Below, piece by piece: positions 27,670 through 35,383 of a DNA stretch of 64,000 bases (the stretch's first letter is position 1; each line of letters begins with the position of its first letter). A program made the translations under genes and the position numbers. A model generated the notes under the pieces. That model searched no databases. It had not been told where the DNA came from and worked only from the letters and a program-made list of their open reading frames with translations. The DNA is from Pedobacter cryoconitis. Its GTDB lineage: Bacteria; Bacteroidota; Bacteroidia; Sphingobacteriales; Sphingobacteriaceae. The DNA lies in contig NZ_JACHCG010000006.1 of NCBI RefSeq assembly GCF_014200595.1, positions 186,001 through 250,000 of the forward strand, read 5' to 3'.

Positions 27670-28722
27670 CTACTGATATTGTATATATACAGGTATCGGT
27701 GTAAGTTTCAATAAATCTTCTGGTGTCATTAATCTGTTTGGTGCTTTTTTCAAATCATTTTTATAGAACAATTTGAAACCTGTGAACTCAACTGGTTCGC
27801 TAAAGATGAAGTGACGGTAAGTACCTTTTTTAAGTTCAGGCTCTCCCCATCCATCCATATGCATAACGATTTGAACTTCAGGACGTAACTTGATGTTCTT
27901 GTAATTCGTGATCATTTTCTTGGTAAAACGGTGAACAGTAAAAACCTTTGGAGGCAAATTGTATTTTTTTACCAGGTCAGCAAGGAATTGTGAACAGTAA
28001 TTGATATCAGCAGCATCATATGTACCTATTCTTTTTCCTGGTTTCACACCTTCTTTCATAGAGAATTCAGGATCTATCCCTAAATGAACATTTGGCATTT
28101 TCAGGTATTTTTCCAATAAAGGTAATTCCTCTCTGATTGTGCTTAACGATACCTGAATATCAAGGAACACAATCATATTTTTGCGCATTCTTGAAATAGC
28201 CAGTACAGAATCAATTTGTTTATCCGGCATTCTGAACCTATGTTTGCCATCTTTACCAGGGTCACCCTGAGCTACTACAGCGATATAATGTAAAGCAGGC
28301 TGAACAGGGGTAGAAGGATCAGCCTTTTCCCACTTCTTCACTTCAACATCCAGTCTGGATAACATTTCCTTAGGTGCATATTCCCCTAAAGCACCCATTC
28401 TTTTTGAATATATATTTCCGTAGTAAGCAACAATCCTTTTGTAAGGTAAAATCGCACCCGGCAATGGATAAGGCTGAGGCTTAACCGGCCATCTTCCCGT
28501 AGTATCTCCATGCGCAAGTTTGACCATCAAAGCATTGTATTTTGCAGTATCAATAGGTTTACGTGAGGTATCAGTAACAGCAACTTCCGAAGAATCTCCT
28601 GATGCATTTATAGTCGTTTTTGTTTTTGTACCTTTTTTATCAGTACCGGAAGTACAATTGGCAAAAAGTGTAACTGTTGTAAATGCAATTAATAATGTTC
28701 CCGCGAGTTGTGGTATTTTCAT
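27670..28722 (-). CDS. Lipoprotein of unknown function
   Basis: The protein has 350 residues and I do not recognise a named family with certainty. The N-terminus has a signal peptide ending LFANC (Cys23), then a Thr/Lys/Ser-rich linker of about 50 residues. The folded region from about residue 90 contains KRIVAYYGNIYSKRMG, ALHYIAVVAQGDPG, MIVFLDIQVSL, VHLGIDPEFSM, PPKVFTVHRF and VQIVMHMDGWGEP. The regular alternation of short hydrophobic strands ending in Asp, His or Glu suggests a TIM-barrel, perhaps a glycosidase-like or phosphodiesterase-like fold, but no catalytic signature is clear. The gene has its own promoter box and terminator and stands alone. Confidence 0.6.
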   Translation of the reverse strand: MKIPQLAGTLLIAFTTVTLFANCTSGTDKKGTKTKTTINASGDSSEVAVTDTSRKPIDTAKYNALMVKLAHGDTTGRWPVKPQPYPLPGAILPYKRIVAYYGNIYSKRMGALGEYAPKEMLSRLDVEVKKWEKADPSTPVQPALHYIAVVAQGDPGKDGKHRFRMPDKQIDSVLAISRMRKNMIVFLDIQVSLSTIREELPLLEKYLKMPNVHLGIDPEFSMKEGVKPGKRIGTYDAADINYCSQFLADLVKKYNLPPKVFTVHRFTKKMITNYKNIKLRPEVQIVMHMDGWGEPELKKGTYRHFIFSEPVEFTGFKLFYKNDLKKAPNRLMTPEDLLKLTPIPVYIQYQ

Positions 28723-28760
28723 AGGTTATAAAGTAATTTAAATATGAATTCGTGTGGCTG

Positions 28761-28768
28761 CAAAACTA
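28761..28768 (-). promoter_or_regulatory. -7 promoter box (TAGTTTTG) of the lipoprotein gene
   Basis: On the minus strand TAGTTTTG fits TAnnTTTG, 38 nt before the start at 28722. It is divergent from the hmuY-like promoter at 28895. Confidence 0.5.
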
Positions 28769-28894
28769 CACATTCAGCTGACAAAATCTCTAATCCGTAA
28801 AAGAATTATCAGATTGATAAGAGCCAGGCCGCTGAAACTGAGATAATCTGCCTATTCTGCGCCAGATTTGTGAAAAATTCAAGGTCAGGAATAT

Positions 28895-28902
28895 TATCTT
28901 TA
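28895..28902 (+). promoter_or_regulatory. -7 promoter box (TATCTTTA) of the HmuY-like gene
   Basis: TATCTTTA followed by C resembles the Bacteroidota -7 element with a final-base mismatch. It gives a leader of about 30 nt to the ATG at 28938. A TTTG (28867-28870) is 24 bp upstream. No Fur-like palindrome was recognised. Confidence 0.4.
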
Positions 28903-28937
28903 CGCTTCTTAACGTTTTAGAGAATTAGAGATTTAAC

Positions 28938-30089
28938 ATGAATAAAAATAATATACTTATTATTTGCTGCTGTGTAGTTTTTGCTTTTGCAGGATGTAAA
29001 AAAGACAGTGTCGACTACAGGTACCCACAGCCATATGCGGGACAACTGGCGACACTTCCGGGTGTGGCAGGAACTGAACTTGGTATAAATGCGGCTAACA
29101 GTGTTTTTGTCGATTTTAGTAAGGGTGTGGTGACTCCGGTAAGGAGGGCAAACTGGGACCTGGGACTTTATCCCGGTGCAGATTTCAAAGTTATTCTTAA
29201 CCACACTATGGGGGCGCTGGCTTTCGATACGAAAAAAACAGATTTTGCAAAAGTGTTGCAGGCTGATTCTATTGCAATAGCAGCGTCGTTACAGCTTAAT
29301 GCTGCTGGCAGCGGACTCCTGGTAGATCCTGTAACCGGGACGCCGACTGATTATTTAGCTAAGCTGGTCACATTAGAAGTCGGTGAAAATGAAGATGCAA
29401 GTAAAATTTATATTATTAACAGTGGTTATGCAGGAGTTCCGCCATTCACTAATGCTATACCAGCTACTCCCACCACACCAGCAATACCATCTATACCACT
29501 CAAAAGACCTTGGTATAAAGTAAAAGTATATAAAGGAAATAATGGATACGTTGTTAAATATGCTTCAATGTCCAATGACAACCCTGCTTTTACACCGCGT
29601 ACAGTTAATAAAGATTTATCCTATAATTTTAACGTTTTCAGTTTTACAAATTTATCCGCCGTTGGAGAACCTGCGAAATCTTTATGGGATATAGCATGGA
29701 CGTGGACTACCAGTAAAAATGCAGATGGTACAATAGCCACAGCAACCCATGATTTTGTACTCATTAACTTTTTAGGAGGAGTGACTGCTGCGGAAGTAAA
29801 AATCGTAGATCAGGCAGCGAAAGAATATGAGAATTTCAATAAAGATAAACTGGCAGGATTAACCTATTTGAATACACGTGAGGCAATTGGAGTTAAATGG
29901 AGATCATTAACTTCGGATGACAGGCCCATAGTCAACAGAGACCGTTTTTATGTGGTTAAAGATGCAGAAGGTAACGTTTATAAACTCAGGTTTGTAAGTT
30001 CCAGTAATGCAGACGGTGGAGTTATAGGTACGCCGGTTATAGAATATAGATTAGTGGATGCGGCAATAACCCCGGGAAACACCCAATAA
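28938..30089 (+). CDS. HmuY family lipoprotein, putative heme-binding
   Basis: The 383-residue protein starts with a lipoprotein signal ending FAGC (Cys20). HmuY-like features are the motif ANSVFVDFSKG followed by RRANWDLGLYPGADFKVILN, a repeated second half with SLWDIAWTWTT and DFVLINFLGG, and a C-terminal VEYR-like strand. HmuY proteins are surface lipoproteins that capture heme and usually pass it to a TonB-dependent receptor. No receptor is adjacent, so ligand and partner are uncertain. A Pro/Thr-rich insertion (AIPATPTTPAIPSIP) sits mid-protein. Several HmuY-family members in Bacteroidota are not heme binders, so the heme role is inferred. Confidence 0.75.
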   Translation: MNKNNILIICCCVVFAFAGCKKDSVDYRYPQPYAGQLATLPGVAGTELGINAANSVFVDFSKGVVTPVRRANWDLGLYPGADFKVILNHTMGALAFDTKKTDFAKVLQADSIAIAASLQLNAAGSGLLVDPVTGTPTDYLAKLVTLEVGENEDASKIYIINSGYAGVPPFTNAIPATPTTPAIPSIPLKRPWYKVKVYKGNNGYVVKYASMSNDNPAFTPRTVNKDLSYNFNVFSFTNLSAVGEPAKSLWDIAWTWTTSKNADGTIATATHDFVLINFLGGVTAAEVKIVDQAAKEYENFNKDKLAGLTYLNTREAIGVKWRSLTSDDRPIVNRDRFYVVKDAEGNVYKLRFVSSSNADGGVIGTPVIEYRLVDAAITPGNTQ

Positions 30090-30103
30090 TCAGTTCAGAT
30101 CAT

Positions 30104-30135
30104 AATACTTTCTCTTCTTAAGAAGAGAAAGTATT
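30104..30135. terminator. Perfect 32-bp palindrome between the hmuY-like and methyltransferase genes
   Basis: AATACTTTCTCTTCTT (30104-30119) is followed without spacer by its exact reverse complement (30120-30135). The stop codon of the minus-strand methyltransferase (30120-30118) is at the centre. It should fold on both transcripts and act as a shared 3' structure, though no strong T-run follows on either strand. Confidence 0.7.
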
Positions 30136-31005
30136 AAATTTTCCAAAAACACCCAATGGTAATTTGATGCCTGAAGTGGCCTGAAGATATAATTCACCAG
30201 TTTCAAGATTTTTTACCTGGGGGAAAGAAGTCTTAATCAGGTTTTCTACAATTACAGAAGAGAACCCTAAAGAGTACGTATTCAGAATCAGGAAGTGCTC
30301 TTCCTCATCCAATAACTGTACTACATCCTGCATCATTTCCTGGATATGATCTTCCAGTTTCCATTTCTCTCCATTTGGCCCATGTCCGAATGCAGGAGGA
30401 TCTAAAATGATACCATTATATTTTTTACCGCGTTTCAATTCACGCTTTACAAATTTCAAAGCATCTTCCACAACCCATCTCACATCTTTCAACTGAGATA
30501 ACTCCTGGTTCTCATTGGCCCAGTTCACTACCTGTTTGATCGAATCTACGTGTGTCGTATCTGCACCTGAAGCTTGTGCAATTAATGAGGCTGCACCTGT
30601 ATAAGCAAAAAGGTTAAGTACTTTCGGTTTTGGATTTTTGAATTTTTTAATCGAAGAAGAGATATAATCCCAGTTCACTGCCTGCTCAGGGAAAACACCT
30701 ACATGTTTAAAAGAGGTTAAACCAAGGCGCAGGTTAATCTTTACCTCCTCATTTTTGTATTCTACATTCCAGCGGTCAGGAACATTTCCGGTAGACTTTA
30801 CCCATTCTCCGGAAGTTGCAGAGCGACCTTTAAACCTGATGTGTGTTAATTTTTTCCATTCCTGTTCAGGAAGCATTTTTTTCCACACAGCCTGAGGCTC
30901 AGGTCTGCAAAGGATCAGATTGCCAAAGCGCTCTAATTTTTCAAAATCTCCACAGTCAATCAACTCATAATCTTTCCAGTGCGTGGGGGTAAGTAGGCTT
31001 ATCAT
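30118..31005 (-). CDS. Class I SAM-dependent methyltransferase, RlmI/RlmK-like
   Basis: The protein has 295 residues. An N-terminal beta-rich region (about 1-110) precedes a Rossmann methyltransferase domain. SAM-binding motif I is VLNLFAYTGAASL (about 128-140), an acidic VDSIKQVVNWANEN follows motif II, and the catalytic-type motif DPPAFGHG lies near 201. This matches the family of rRNA cytosine-C5 methyltransferases (RlmI/RlmK C-terminal type) but without a PUA domain. The target, rRNA or other, is inferred. It lies 22 bp after mlaF and probably shares that operon. Its last codons lie within the palindrome shared with the HmuY-like gene. Confidence 0.75.
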   Translation of the reverse strand: MISLLTPTHWKDYELIDCGDFEKLERFGNLILCRPEPQAVWKKMLPEQEWKKLTHIRFKGRSATSGEWVKSTGNVPDRWNVEYKNEEVKINLRLGLTSFKHVGVFPEQAVNWDYISSSIKKFKNPKPKVLNLFAYTGAASLIAQASGADTTHVDSIKQVVNWANENQELSQLKDVRWVVEDALKFVKRELKRGKKYNGIILDPPAFGHGPNGEKWKLEDHIQEMMQDVVQLLDEEEHFLILNTYSLGFSSVIVENLIKTSFPQVKNLETGELYLQATSGIKLPLGVFGKFNTFSS

Positions 31006-31027
31006 AAATATTTTTGTACAAATGTTA

Positions 31028-31780
31028 TTAAAAGTTTTTCTTGGCAGCTTTCATAAAACGGCTGGCAAAAACAAAATCATTAAGTTCTGCTATGTCTGTA
31101 TGGGCAATTTCTTTATTGGAACCTTCCCAGAATTTTTTTCCTTCGTGTAAGAAAAGAATATAATCACCGATGCCCATTACCGAGTTCATATCGTGGGTAA
31201 CTACAATTGTAGTAGTGTTGTATTCTTCTGTGATTTCCTTAATCAGCTCATCAATCACGATCGATGTTTTCGGATCAAGTCCTGAGTTGGGCTCATCCAC
31301 AAAAAGATATTTAGGGTTCATGGCAATTGCACGGGCAATTCCCACACGTTTTTTCATTCCTCCTGAAAGTTCAGCAGGGAAAAGTTTATTTTTACCTTCC
31401 AGGTTTACCCTTTCCAGACAAAAATTAACACGTTCCAGTTTTTCTTTAAAGCTGTGGTCGGTAAACATGTTCAGTGGAAACATGATGTTCTCTTCCACAG
31501 TCATCGAGTCAAAAAGCGCTGAACCCTGGAAAAGCATGCCGATTTCTTTACGGATTTCAATACGCTGTTCGAAATCCATATCAATGAATTCTCTTCCGTC
31601 ATATTGTACACTTCCTTTTTCGGGCGTATGTAAACCTATCATACATTTCAGCAGGGTAGTTTTTCCGGAACCTGAACCACCAATGATCAAATTCGTTAAT
31701 CCTTCTTTGAATATGCCTGATATACCTTTCAGGACAGTATTGGACCCGAAAGATTTTTCAATGTCTTTGATTTCGATCAT
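31028..31780 (-). CDS. mlaF: Mla-type phospholipid ABC transporter, ATP-binding subunit
   Basis: The 250-residue ATPase has Walker A GGSGSGKTT (34-42), the Q-loop in GMLFQGSALFD, signature LSGGMKKRVGIARA with the Mla-typical Met-Lys-Lys, Walker B LFVDEPNSGLD and switch His in VVTHDM. The GSALFDSMTVEEN stretch is characteristic of MlaF/Mkl. It overlaps the permease gene by 4 bp (ATGA), indicating translational coupling. MlaFE with an MCE protein (MlaD) moves phospholipids between the membranes; the mlaD gene is not in the window. Strong assignment. Confidence 0.88.
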   Translation of the reverse strand: MIEIKDIEKSFGSNTVLKGISGIFKEGLTNLIIGGSGSGKTTLLKCMIGLHTPEKGSVQYDGREFIDMDFEQRIEIRKEIGMLFQGSALFDSMTVEENIMFPLNMFTDHSFKEKLERVNFCLERVNLEGKNKLFPAELSGGMKKRVGIARAIAMNPKYLFVDEPNSGLDPKTSIVIDELIKEITEEYNTTTIVVTHDMNSVMGIGDYILFLHEGKKFWEGSNKEIAHTDIAELNDFVFASRFMKAAKKNF

Positions 31781-32511
31781 AATAATAATTGGGTTACAAT
31801 GTAATCACAAGCCAGGATACTGATACAGCTTACTACGACTGCTCTTGTACTTGCCTGAGCTACTTCTAATGCACCACCTTTAACGTAAAAACCTTCGTAT
31901 GCAGGAACCGTGGTAATGATGAAACCAAAAACAAATGCTTTAACCAGTGCAACAACAATAGTATAAGGATTGAAATCAGTGGTAATTCCCATGATATATT
32001 CCGCAGGTGTTACTGCTCCTGATAAAGTACCGCCCAGGTAACCGCCGGTAATACTTAATACCATGGCAAAAATAACCAGCACAGGAACCATTGTAATTCC
32101 TGCAATTAATTTAGGAAGAATCAGGTAACCAGGTGAATTGATACCCATAATTTCAAGCGCATCAATTTGTTCACTTACGCGCATAGTACCAATTTCTGAA
32201 GAAATGGCAGAACCAATTTTACCTGCAAGTACAATCGCGGTAATGGTTGGGCTGAGTTCCAGAATACTTGAATCCCGTGTTACCGAACCAATGATTGATT
32301 TAGGTATAAAGTCACTCACCAGCTGGAAAGCGATTTGTAAAGTCATAACCGCCCCGATAAAGGTAGAAATGATAGCAATCAAACCAAGGGAGCCGACACC
32401 TACAAAATCCATCTGTTGAAAGATGGCCTTAAGATATATTTTAAATTTTTCGGGTTTCCTGAAAACTGCTCTCAACAGCAACAGGTATCTACCAAAATTG
32501 GTGAAGTTCAT
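31777..32511 (-). CDS. mlaE: Mla-type phospholipid ABC transporter, permease subunit
   Basis: The 244-residue membrane protein carries MlaE/YrbE landmarks: FVGVGSLGLIAIISTFIGAV, SSILELSPTITAIVLAGKIG, SAISSEIGTMRVSEQIDALE and the C-terminal GALEVAQASTRAVVVSCI. It has about five membrane segments. It is the first gene of the mlaE-mlaF-methyltransferase unit and is divergent from the PspC operon across about 320 bp. Missing MCE and periplasmic components must be elsewhere, as is common in Bacteroidota. Confidence 0.88.
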   Translation of the reverse strand: MNFTNFGRYLLLLRAVFRKPEKFKIYLKAIFQQMDFVGVGSLGLIAIISTFIGAVMTLQIAFQLVSDFIPKSIIGSVTRDSSILELSPTITAIVLAGKIGSAISSEIGTMRVSEQIDALEIMGINSPGYLILPKLIAGITMVPVLVIFAMVLSITGGYLGGTLSGAVTPAEYIMGITTDFNPYTIVVALVKAFVFGFIITTVPAYEGFYVKGGALEVAQASTRAVVVSCISILACDYIVTQLLL

Positions 32512-32767
32512 TCAGTAAGAAATTAGCTAATGTATTAATACTATAATAATACAAAGAAACAACAAAAAATGTTGTGGGTTTGTTTATTTCAAAAAAATAT
32601 TCTGCTATTTGATGAATAATGCGGTTTTTTGCAGCCGGTTAGGGCTTGATCTGTAAAATTGTTAATGAGGTTAAAAAATGCTTTGCAGTCTTTTGTAACT
32701 AAATAGTACTTGCTCAGTCTTAATTGTGTATTGAGGCTTAATCAATGTTTATAGCTTGTGAAACTTA

Positions 32768-32822
32768 AACATTATAAATGTTGTTAAGACCGTTAATGAT
32801 TTTATTGTTAATAAAATAGGAG
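32768..32822 (+). promoter_or_regulatory. Inverted repeats and Shine-Dalgarno before the pspC-like gene
   Basis: In the 319-bp mlaE/pspC gap I see AACATT-ATA-AATGTT (32768-32782), flanked by imperfect CTTAA/TTAAG arms. I also see a perfect 8-bp inverted repeat ATTTTATT-GTT-AATAAAAT (32799-32817) that abuts a real Shine-Dalgarno, AGGAG (32818-32822), 8 nt before the ATG. A strong SD is rare in this window. The first repeat could be an operator, and the second a weak AT hairpin next to the ribosome site. No clear -7 box was found; the rest of the gap shows nothing else. Confidence 0.4.
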
Positions 32823-32830
32823 AGTGATTT

Positions 32831-33484
32831 ATGGAAAACAGGTTGTTAAGAAACGAACATGATAAAATAATTGCAGGCGTTTCATCAGGATTAGCAGAGT
32901 ATATGCAGGTAGATGTAACCATTATCAGGTTGTTATTTGTATTGTCAACTATATTTTTGGTTGGAACTGGTATCCTGGTTTATCTGGTGATGTGGATTGT
33001 AGTGCCGGTAAACAATGATCCGGCTGCGAAATTTTCAAAGTTTAATGATTATTTCAAAAAACAGAATGATTTTCAGGGATTTAATACGCCGCCGCCATTT
33101 GGACAGGAGCAGCCGTTTTCGGCTGCCGGAAACCCGGATGTAAAAAGCGCACCTGCACAGGACTGGCAGAACCCGATAGATTTTAAATCTTTACCAAAGA
33201 ATAATGATACAGGACGGACTATTGGAGGATTAGTTTTGCTCGTGATTGGTTTATTTTGTCTGATGAACGAGTTTGATCTGATTCCTTACTGGGTCAGGTT
33301 AGATAAATTATGGCCTTTATTCTTTGTTGCGATCGGTTTAAGTTTTATTCTGAAAGCTAAGCGCCAGAATAAATGGGTAGACTGGAAGGGTAAACAGGCT
33401 GAAGATATGAAAACTACGGCAGAGCAACCTATTGCTCAGGAACCTGCAAAACCCGCAGATCAGGCTCCGGAAAATCAATTGTAA
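32831..33484 (+). CDS. PspC domain membrane protein
   Basis: The 217-residue protein begins with a PspC domain (about 1-65): RLLRNEHDKIIAGVSSGLAEYM, DVTIIRLLFVLSTIFLVGTG and a first span ending VMWIVVPV. A Pro/Gln-rich linker follows, then two more hydrophobic spans (GGLVLLVIGLFCLM and LWPLFFVAIGLSFIL) of the DUF5668/LiaI-like type, and a soluble acidic tail. PspC proteins sense or buffer inner-membrane stress in other bacteria. It is the first gene of a three-gene membrane operon and the only one here with a good Shine-Dalgarno. No PspA or transcription factor is adjacent, so the response circuit is unknown. Confidence 0.8.
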   Translation: MENRLLRNEHDKIIAGVSSGLAEYMQVDVTIIRLLFVLSTIFLVGTGILVYLVMWIVVPVNNDPAAKFSKFNDYFKKQNDFQGFNTPPPFGQEQPFSAAGNPDVKSAPAQDWQNPIDFKSLPKNNDTGRTIGGLVLLVIGLFCLMNEFDLIPYWVRLDKLWPLFFVAIGLSFILKAKRQNKWVDWKGKQAEDMKTTAEQPIAQEPAKPADQAPENQL

Positions 33485-33505
33485 ACCCCCTAACTAAATA
33501 ATATT

Positions 33506-34459
33506 ATGAAATTGAATAGAGTAATGTGGGGCATAATACTACTGTTTGTAGGTGCGGTCCTTTTGTTGGAGAATTTTAATGTCATTAATTTTTACTGGAG
33601 AAATATATGGAGTTTCTGGCCTGTATTTTTAATCATTGCCGGTGTAAATATCCTGTTTAACAGGAACAAGTCAGAAACCGGAAACATGATTTCTCTTGGG
33701 GTACTGGTATTGATGCTTGGTTTTATGTTTTACAAAGGACAGCAGCCTCCGCTTCATAAAAATTGGATAGGTGATCGTTTTGGGAAAGATCTGGACCTTG
33801 ATTTAGATAGTGTTGGGGATGAGGATTCGCAGAATGTTAAATTTTCAGAGCCATTTGCTGCGGCCGACAGTTTGAAAAAAACTGTGCTTAATATTTCTGG
33901 CGGTGGTACATCTTTTAACCTGAAGGGCGAAACACAGGAGTTGATAACAGCTGATGTAGAACGCAAAAACGGGAATTTCATTTTGCAGAAAGAAAGTTCA
34001 GATTCTATAAATACAGTAACTTTTAAAATGAAGGAAAAGAAAGGAAACTGGTCTCTTGGCAATGGGGGCAATAATGTAGAGTTGAGGCTGAATAAAAAAC
34101 CGGAGTGGACTGTGAATATGAACATGGGTGCTGGTGAGGTAGATTTGGATTTGACGGCTTACAAGGTGAGGAGCTTCAGATTTGATGGTGGTGCGGCTTC
34201 TGTTGATCTTAAGGTAGGGGATTTATTGCCTATTACTGATGTAGTGGTTAAAACTGGTGTTGCTTCGATAGAAATCAGTATTCCAGAAGCATCGGGTTGC
34301 AGAATTATCACTAAAACGGGCCTTTCTGCAAAGGACTTCCCTGGTTTTATCAAGATTGACAATAATAATTATGAGACTTCAAATTATAAAACAGCTGCGA
34401 AAAAGATTTTTATTAATCTGGACGGTGGATTGAGTAATTTTGAGGTAACCAGACATTAA
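33506..34459 (+). CDS. LiaF-like / DUF5668 membrane protein with C-terminal beta domain
   Basis: The 317-residue protein starts with paired hydrophobic helices of the DUF5668 type (VMWGIILLFVGAVLLLENFN and IWSFWPVFLIIAGVNILF), then a third span (SLGVLVLMLGFMFYKG). From residue 110 a soluble beta-rich region repeats strand pairs with Gly-Ala-Gly turns (NMNMGAGEVDLDLTAYKVR, RFDGGAASVDLKVGDL). That is the parallel beta-helix (toastrack) pattern of LiaF-like and adhesin-related domains. LiaF in Firmicutes modulates a cell-envelope stress system. It lies 21 bp after the PspC gene. Role in this organism is inferred. Confidence 0.7.
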   Translation: MKLNRVMWGIILLFVGAVLLLENFNVINFYWRNIWSFWPVFLIIAGVNILFNRNKSETGNMISLGVLVLMLGFMFYKGQQPPLHKNWIGDRFGKDLDLDLDSVGDEDSQNVKFSEPFAAADSLKKTVLNISGGGTSFNLKGETQELITADVERKNGNFILQKESSDSINTVTFKMKEKKGNWSLGNGGNNVELRLNKKPEWTVNMNMGAGEVDLDLTAYKVRSFRFDGGAASVDLKVGDLLPITDVVVKTGVASIEISIPEASGCRIITKTGLSAKDFPGFIKIDNNNYETSNYKTAAKKIFINLDGGLSNFEVTRH

Positions 34460-34466
34460 AGAGCTA

Positions 34467-35075
34467 TTGGAACCCAACTATATTGTAGTCGTTAATGGAA
34501 AGCCTGAGGGGCCATACGATTTTGAACATTTAAAGGAGATGAGTATTGTAGCGGGAACTTTTGTGAGAAAGCCCGGAATGGACGATTATAAAGAAGCGCA
34601 CGAGTTCCCTGAACTCCGTGCGCTTTTTGGTTTCAGTTATCAACAGACTGCTCCGCAATATTTTGCTTCATTTGATCAGCGTTTGCTGGCTGCTGTGATT
34701 GATTACTTCCTTTTGTTTCTGGTTTATATCGTGGTGGTACTTTGCTGTTTTACTTTCGTAAAGGGGCAGGGGGAAAGGATTTCATTTGCATTATTACTCT
34801 TGCCGCTGATCCCGGTGTTCAAGTTTGTTTACGGTGTGTTTGCGGAGGCTTCTGCGAAGCAAGGGACAATTGGGAAAAGATTGTTAAGTATTAAGGTAAC
34901 GGATATGGGGGGATCAAGGGTGAGTATTGGTTTGTCTTTCTTAAGGAACCTGGGCAAGGTTTTATCTGTTGCTCCATTGTTTTTTGGGTATCTGTATAGT
35001 TTTTTGAATAAGAAGCAACAGTGTTTTCACGATGTTGCTGCGGGCACTTTGGTCATCAAGGATCGCCTGATCTAA
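34467..35075 (+). CDS. GYF_2-RDD domain membrane protein
   Basis: The 202-residue protein starts at a TTG, chosen because the GYF_2-like domain (NYIVVVNGKPEGPYDFEHLK, with Gly-Pro-Tyr/Phe) begins immediately; the first ATG is inside that domain. Residues 70-200 are an RDD family membrane domain: FASFDQRLLAAVIDYFLLFL with the Arg-Asp pair, QGTIGKRLLSIKVTDMGG, and SFLRNLGKVLS. RDD proteins are small inner-membrane proteins of mostly unknown transport function. It is the last gene of the PspC operon, 7 bp after the LiaF-like gene, and is followed by a terminator. Confidence 0.78.
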   Translation: MEPNYIVVVNGKPEGPYDFEHLKEMSIVAGTFVRKPGMDDYKEAHEFPELRALFGFSYQQTAPQYFASFDQRLLAAVIDYFLLFLVYIVVVLCCFTFVKGQGERISFALLLLPLIPVFKFVYGVFAEASAKQGTIGKRLLSIKVTDMGGSRVSIGLSFLRNLGKVLSVAPLFFGYLYSFLNKKQQCFHDVAAGTLVIKDRLI

Positions 35076-35080
35076 AAATA

Positions 35081-35112
35081 AAAAAGGAATATGGCTATTC
35101 CTTTTTTATTTT
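35081..35112 (+). terminator. Rho-independent terminator after the PspC operon
   Basis: AAAAAGGAATA (35081-35091), loop TGGC, TATTCCTTTTT (35096-35106), then further T residues. The A-rich left arm gives a weaker hairpin in the reverse direction too. Confidence 0.8.
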
Positions 35113-35221
35113 TTCTCTTCCACCGTTTATTGGGATTACCAGGCTGTCTTGCTGTATAAATTCAAAACGTGGCCTTGGCGTATAAAACAGGTGTTGAAAC
35201 CGGGTTGAATAGTGCCATGGA

Positions 35222-35266
35222 ATGACCACAGTCATTTTAACCTCATTCCAAGGTCATCTCAATGAC
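35222..35266 (+). promoter_or_regulatory. Cluster of ATGAC/GTCAT dyads upstream of ispG
   Basis: ATGAC-CACA-GTCAT (35222-35235) and GTCAT-CTCA-ATGAC (35253-35266) are perfect 5-bp dyads with 4-nt spacers, in opposite arm order. Their centres are 31 bp apart, about three helical turns. A larger TGGAATGA/TCATTCCA inverted repeat (35218-35225 with 35243-35250) overlaps them. This looks like a regulator-binding cluster. They lie about 100-150 bp upstream of the ispG -7 box. Confidence 0.4.
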
Positions 35267-35303
35267 GCTTCAATAGGCCTTCTGACTACTATTGTAATTT
35301 ATC

Positions 35304-35376
35304 TGAATTCACATACAAAACTTAATCTTTATAATTTCGATGTGAATTCACATATAAAACATAATCTTTATCTTTG
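35304..35376 (+). promoter_or_regulatory. Duplicated promoter-region element and -7 box of ispG
   Basis: A 29-nt element (35304-35332) is repeated at 35343-35371 with 27 identities, period 39 bp. Only the second copy runs into a perfect -7 box, TATCTTTG (35369-35376); the equivalent bases of the first copy read TATAATTT. Just 7 nt separate the box from the ATG at 35384, so the ispG mRNA should have almost no leader. The 35113-35383 gap holds no gene. Confidence 0.6.
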
Positions 35377-35383
35377 TACCCTT

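Noticed and set aside
35222..35383. 54-residue N-terminal extension of IspG
   Set aside because: It covers the direct repeat and a perfect -7 box; the family starts near the ATG at 35384.
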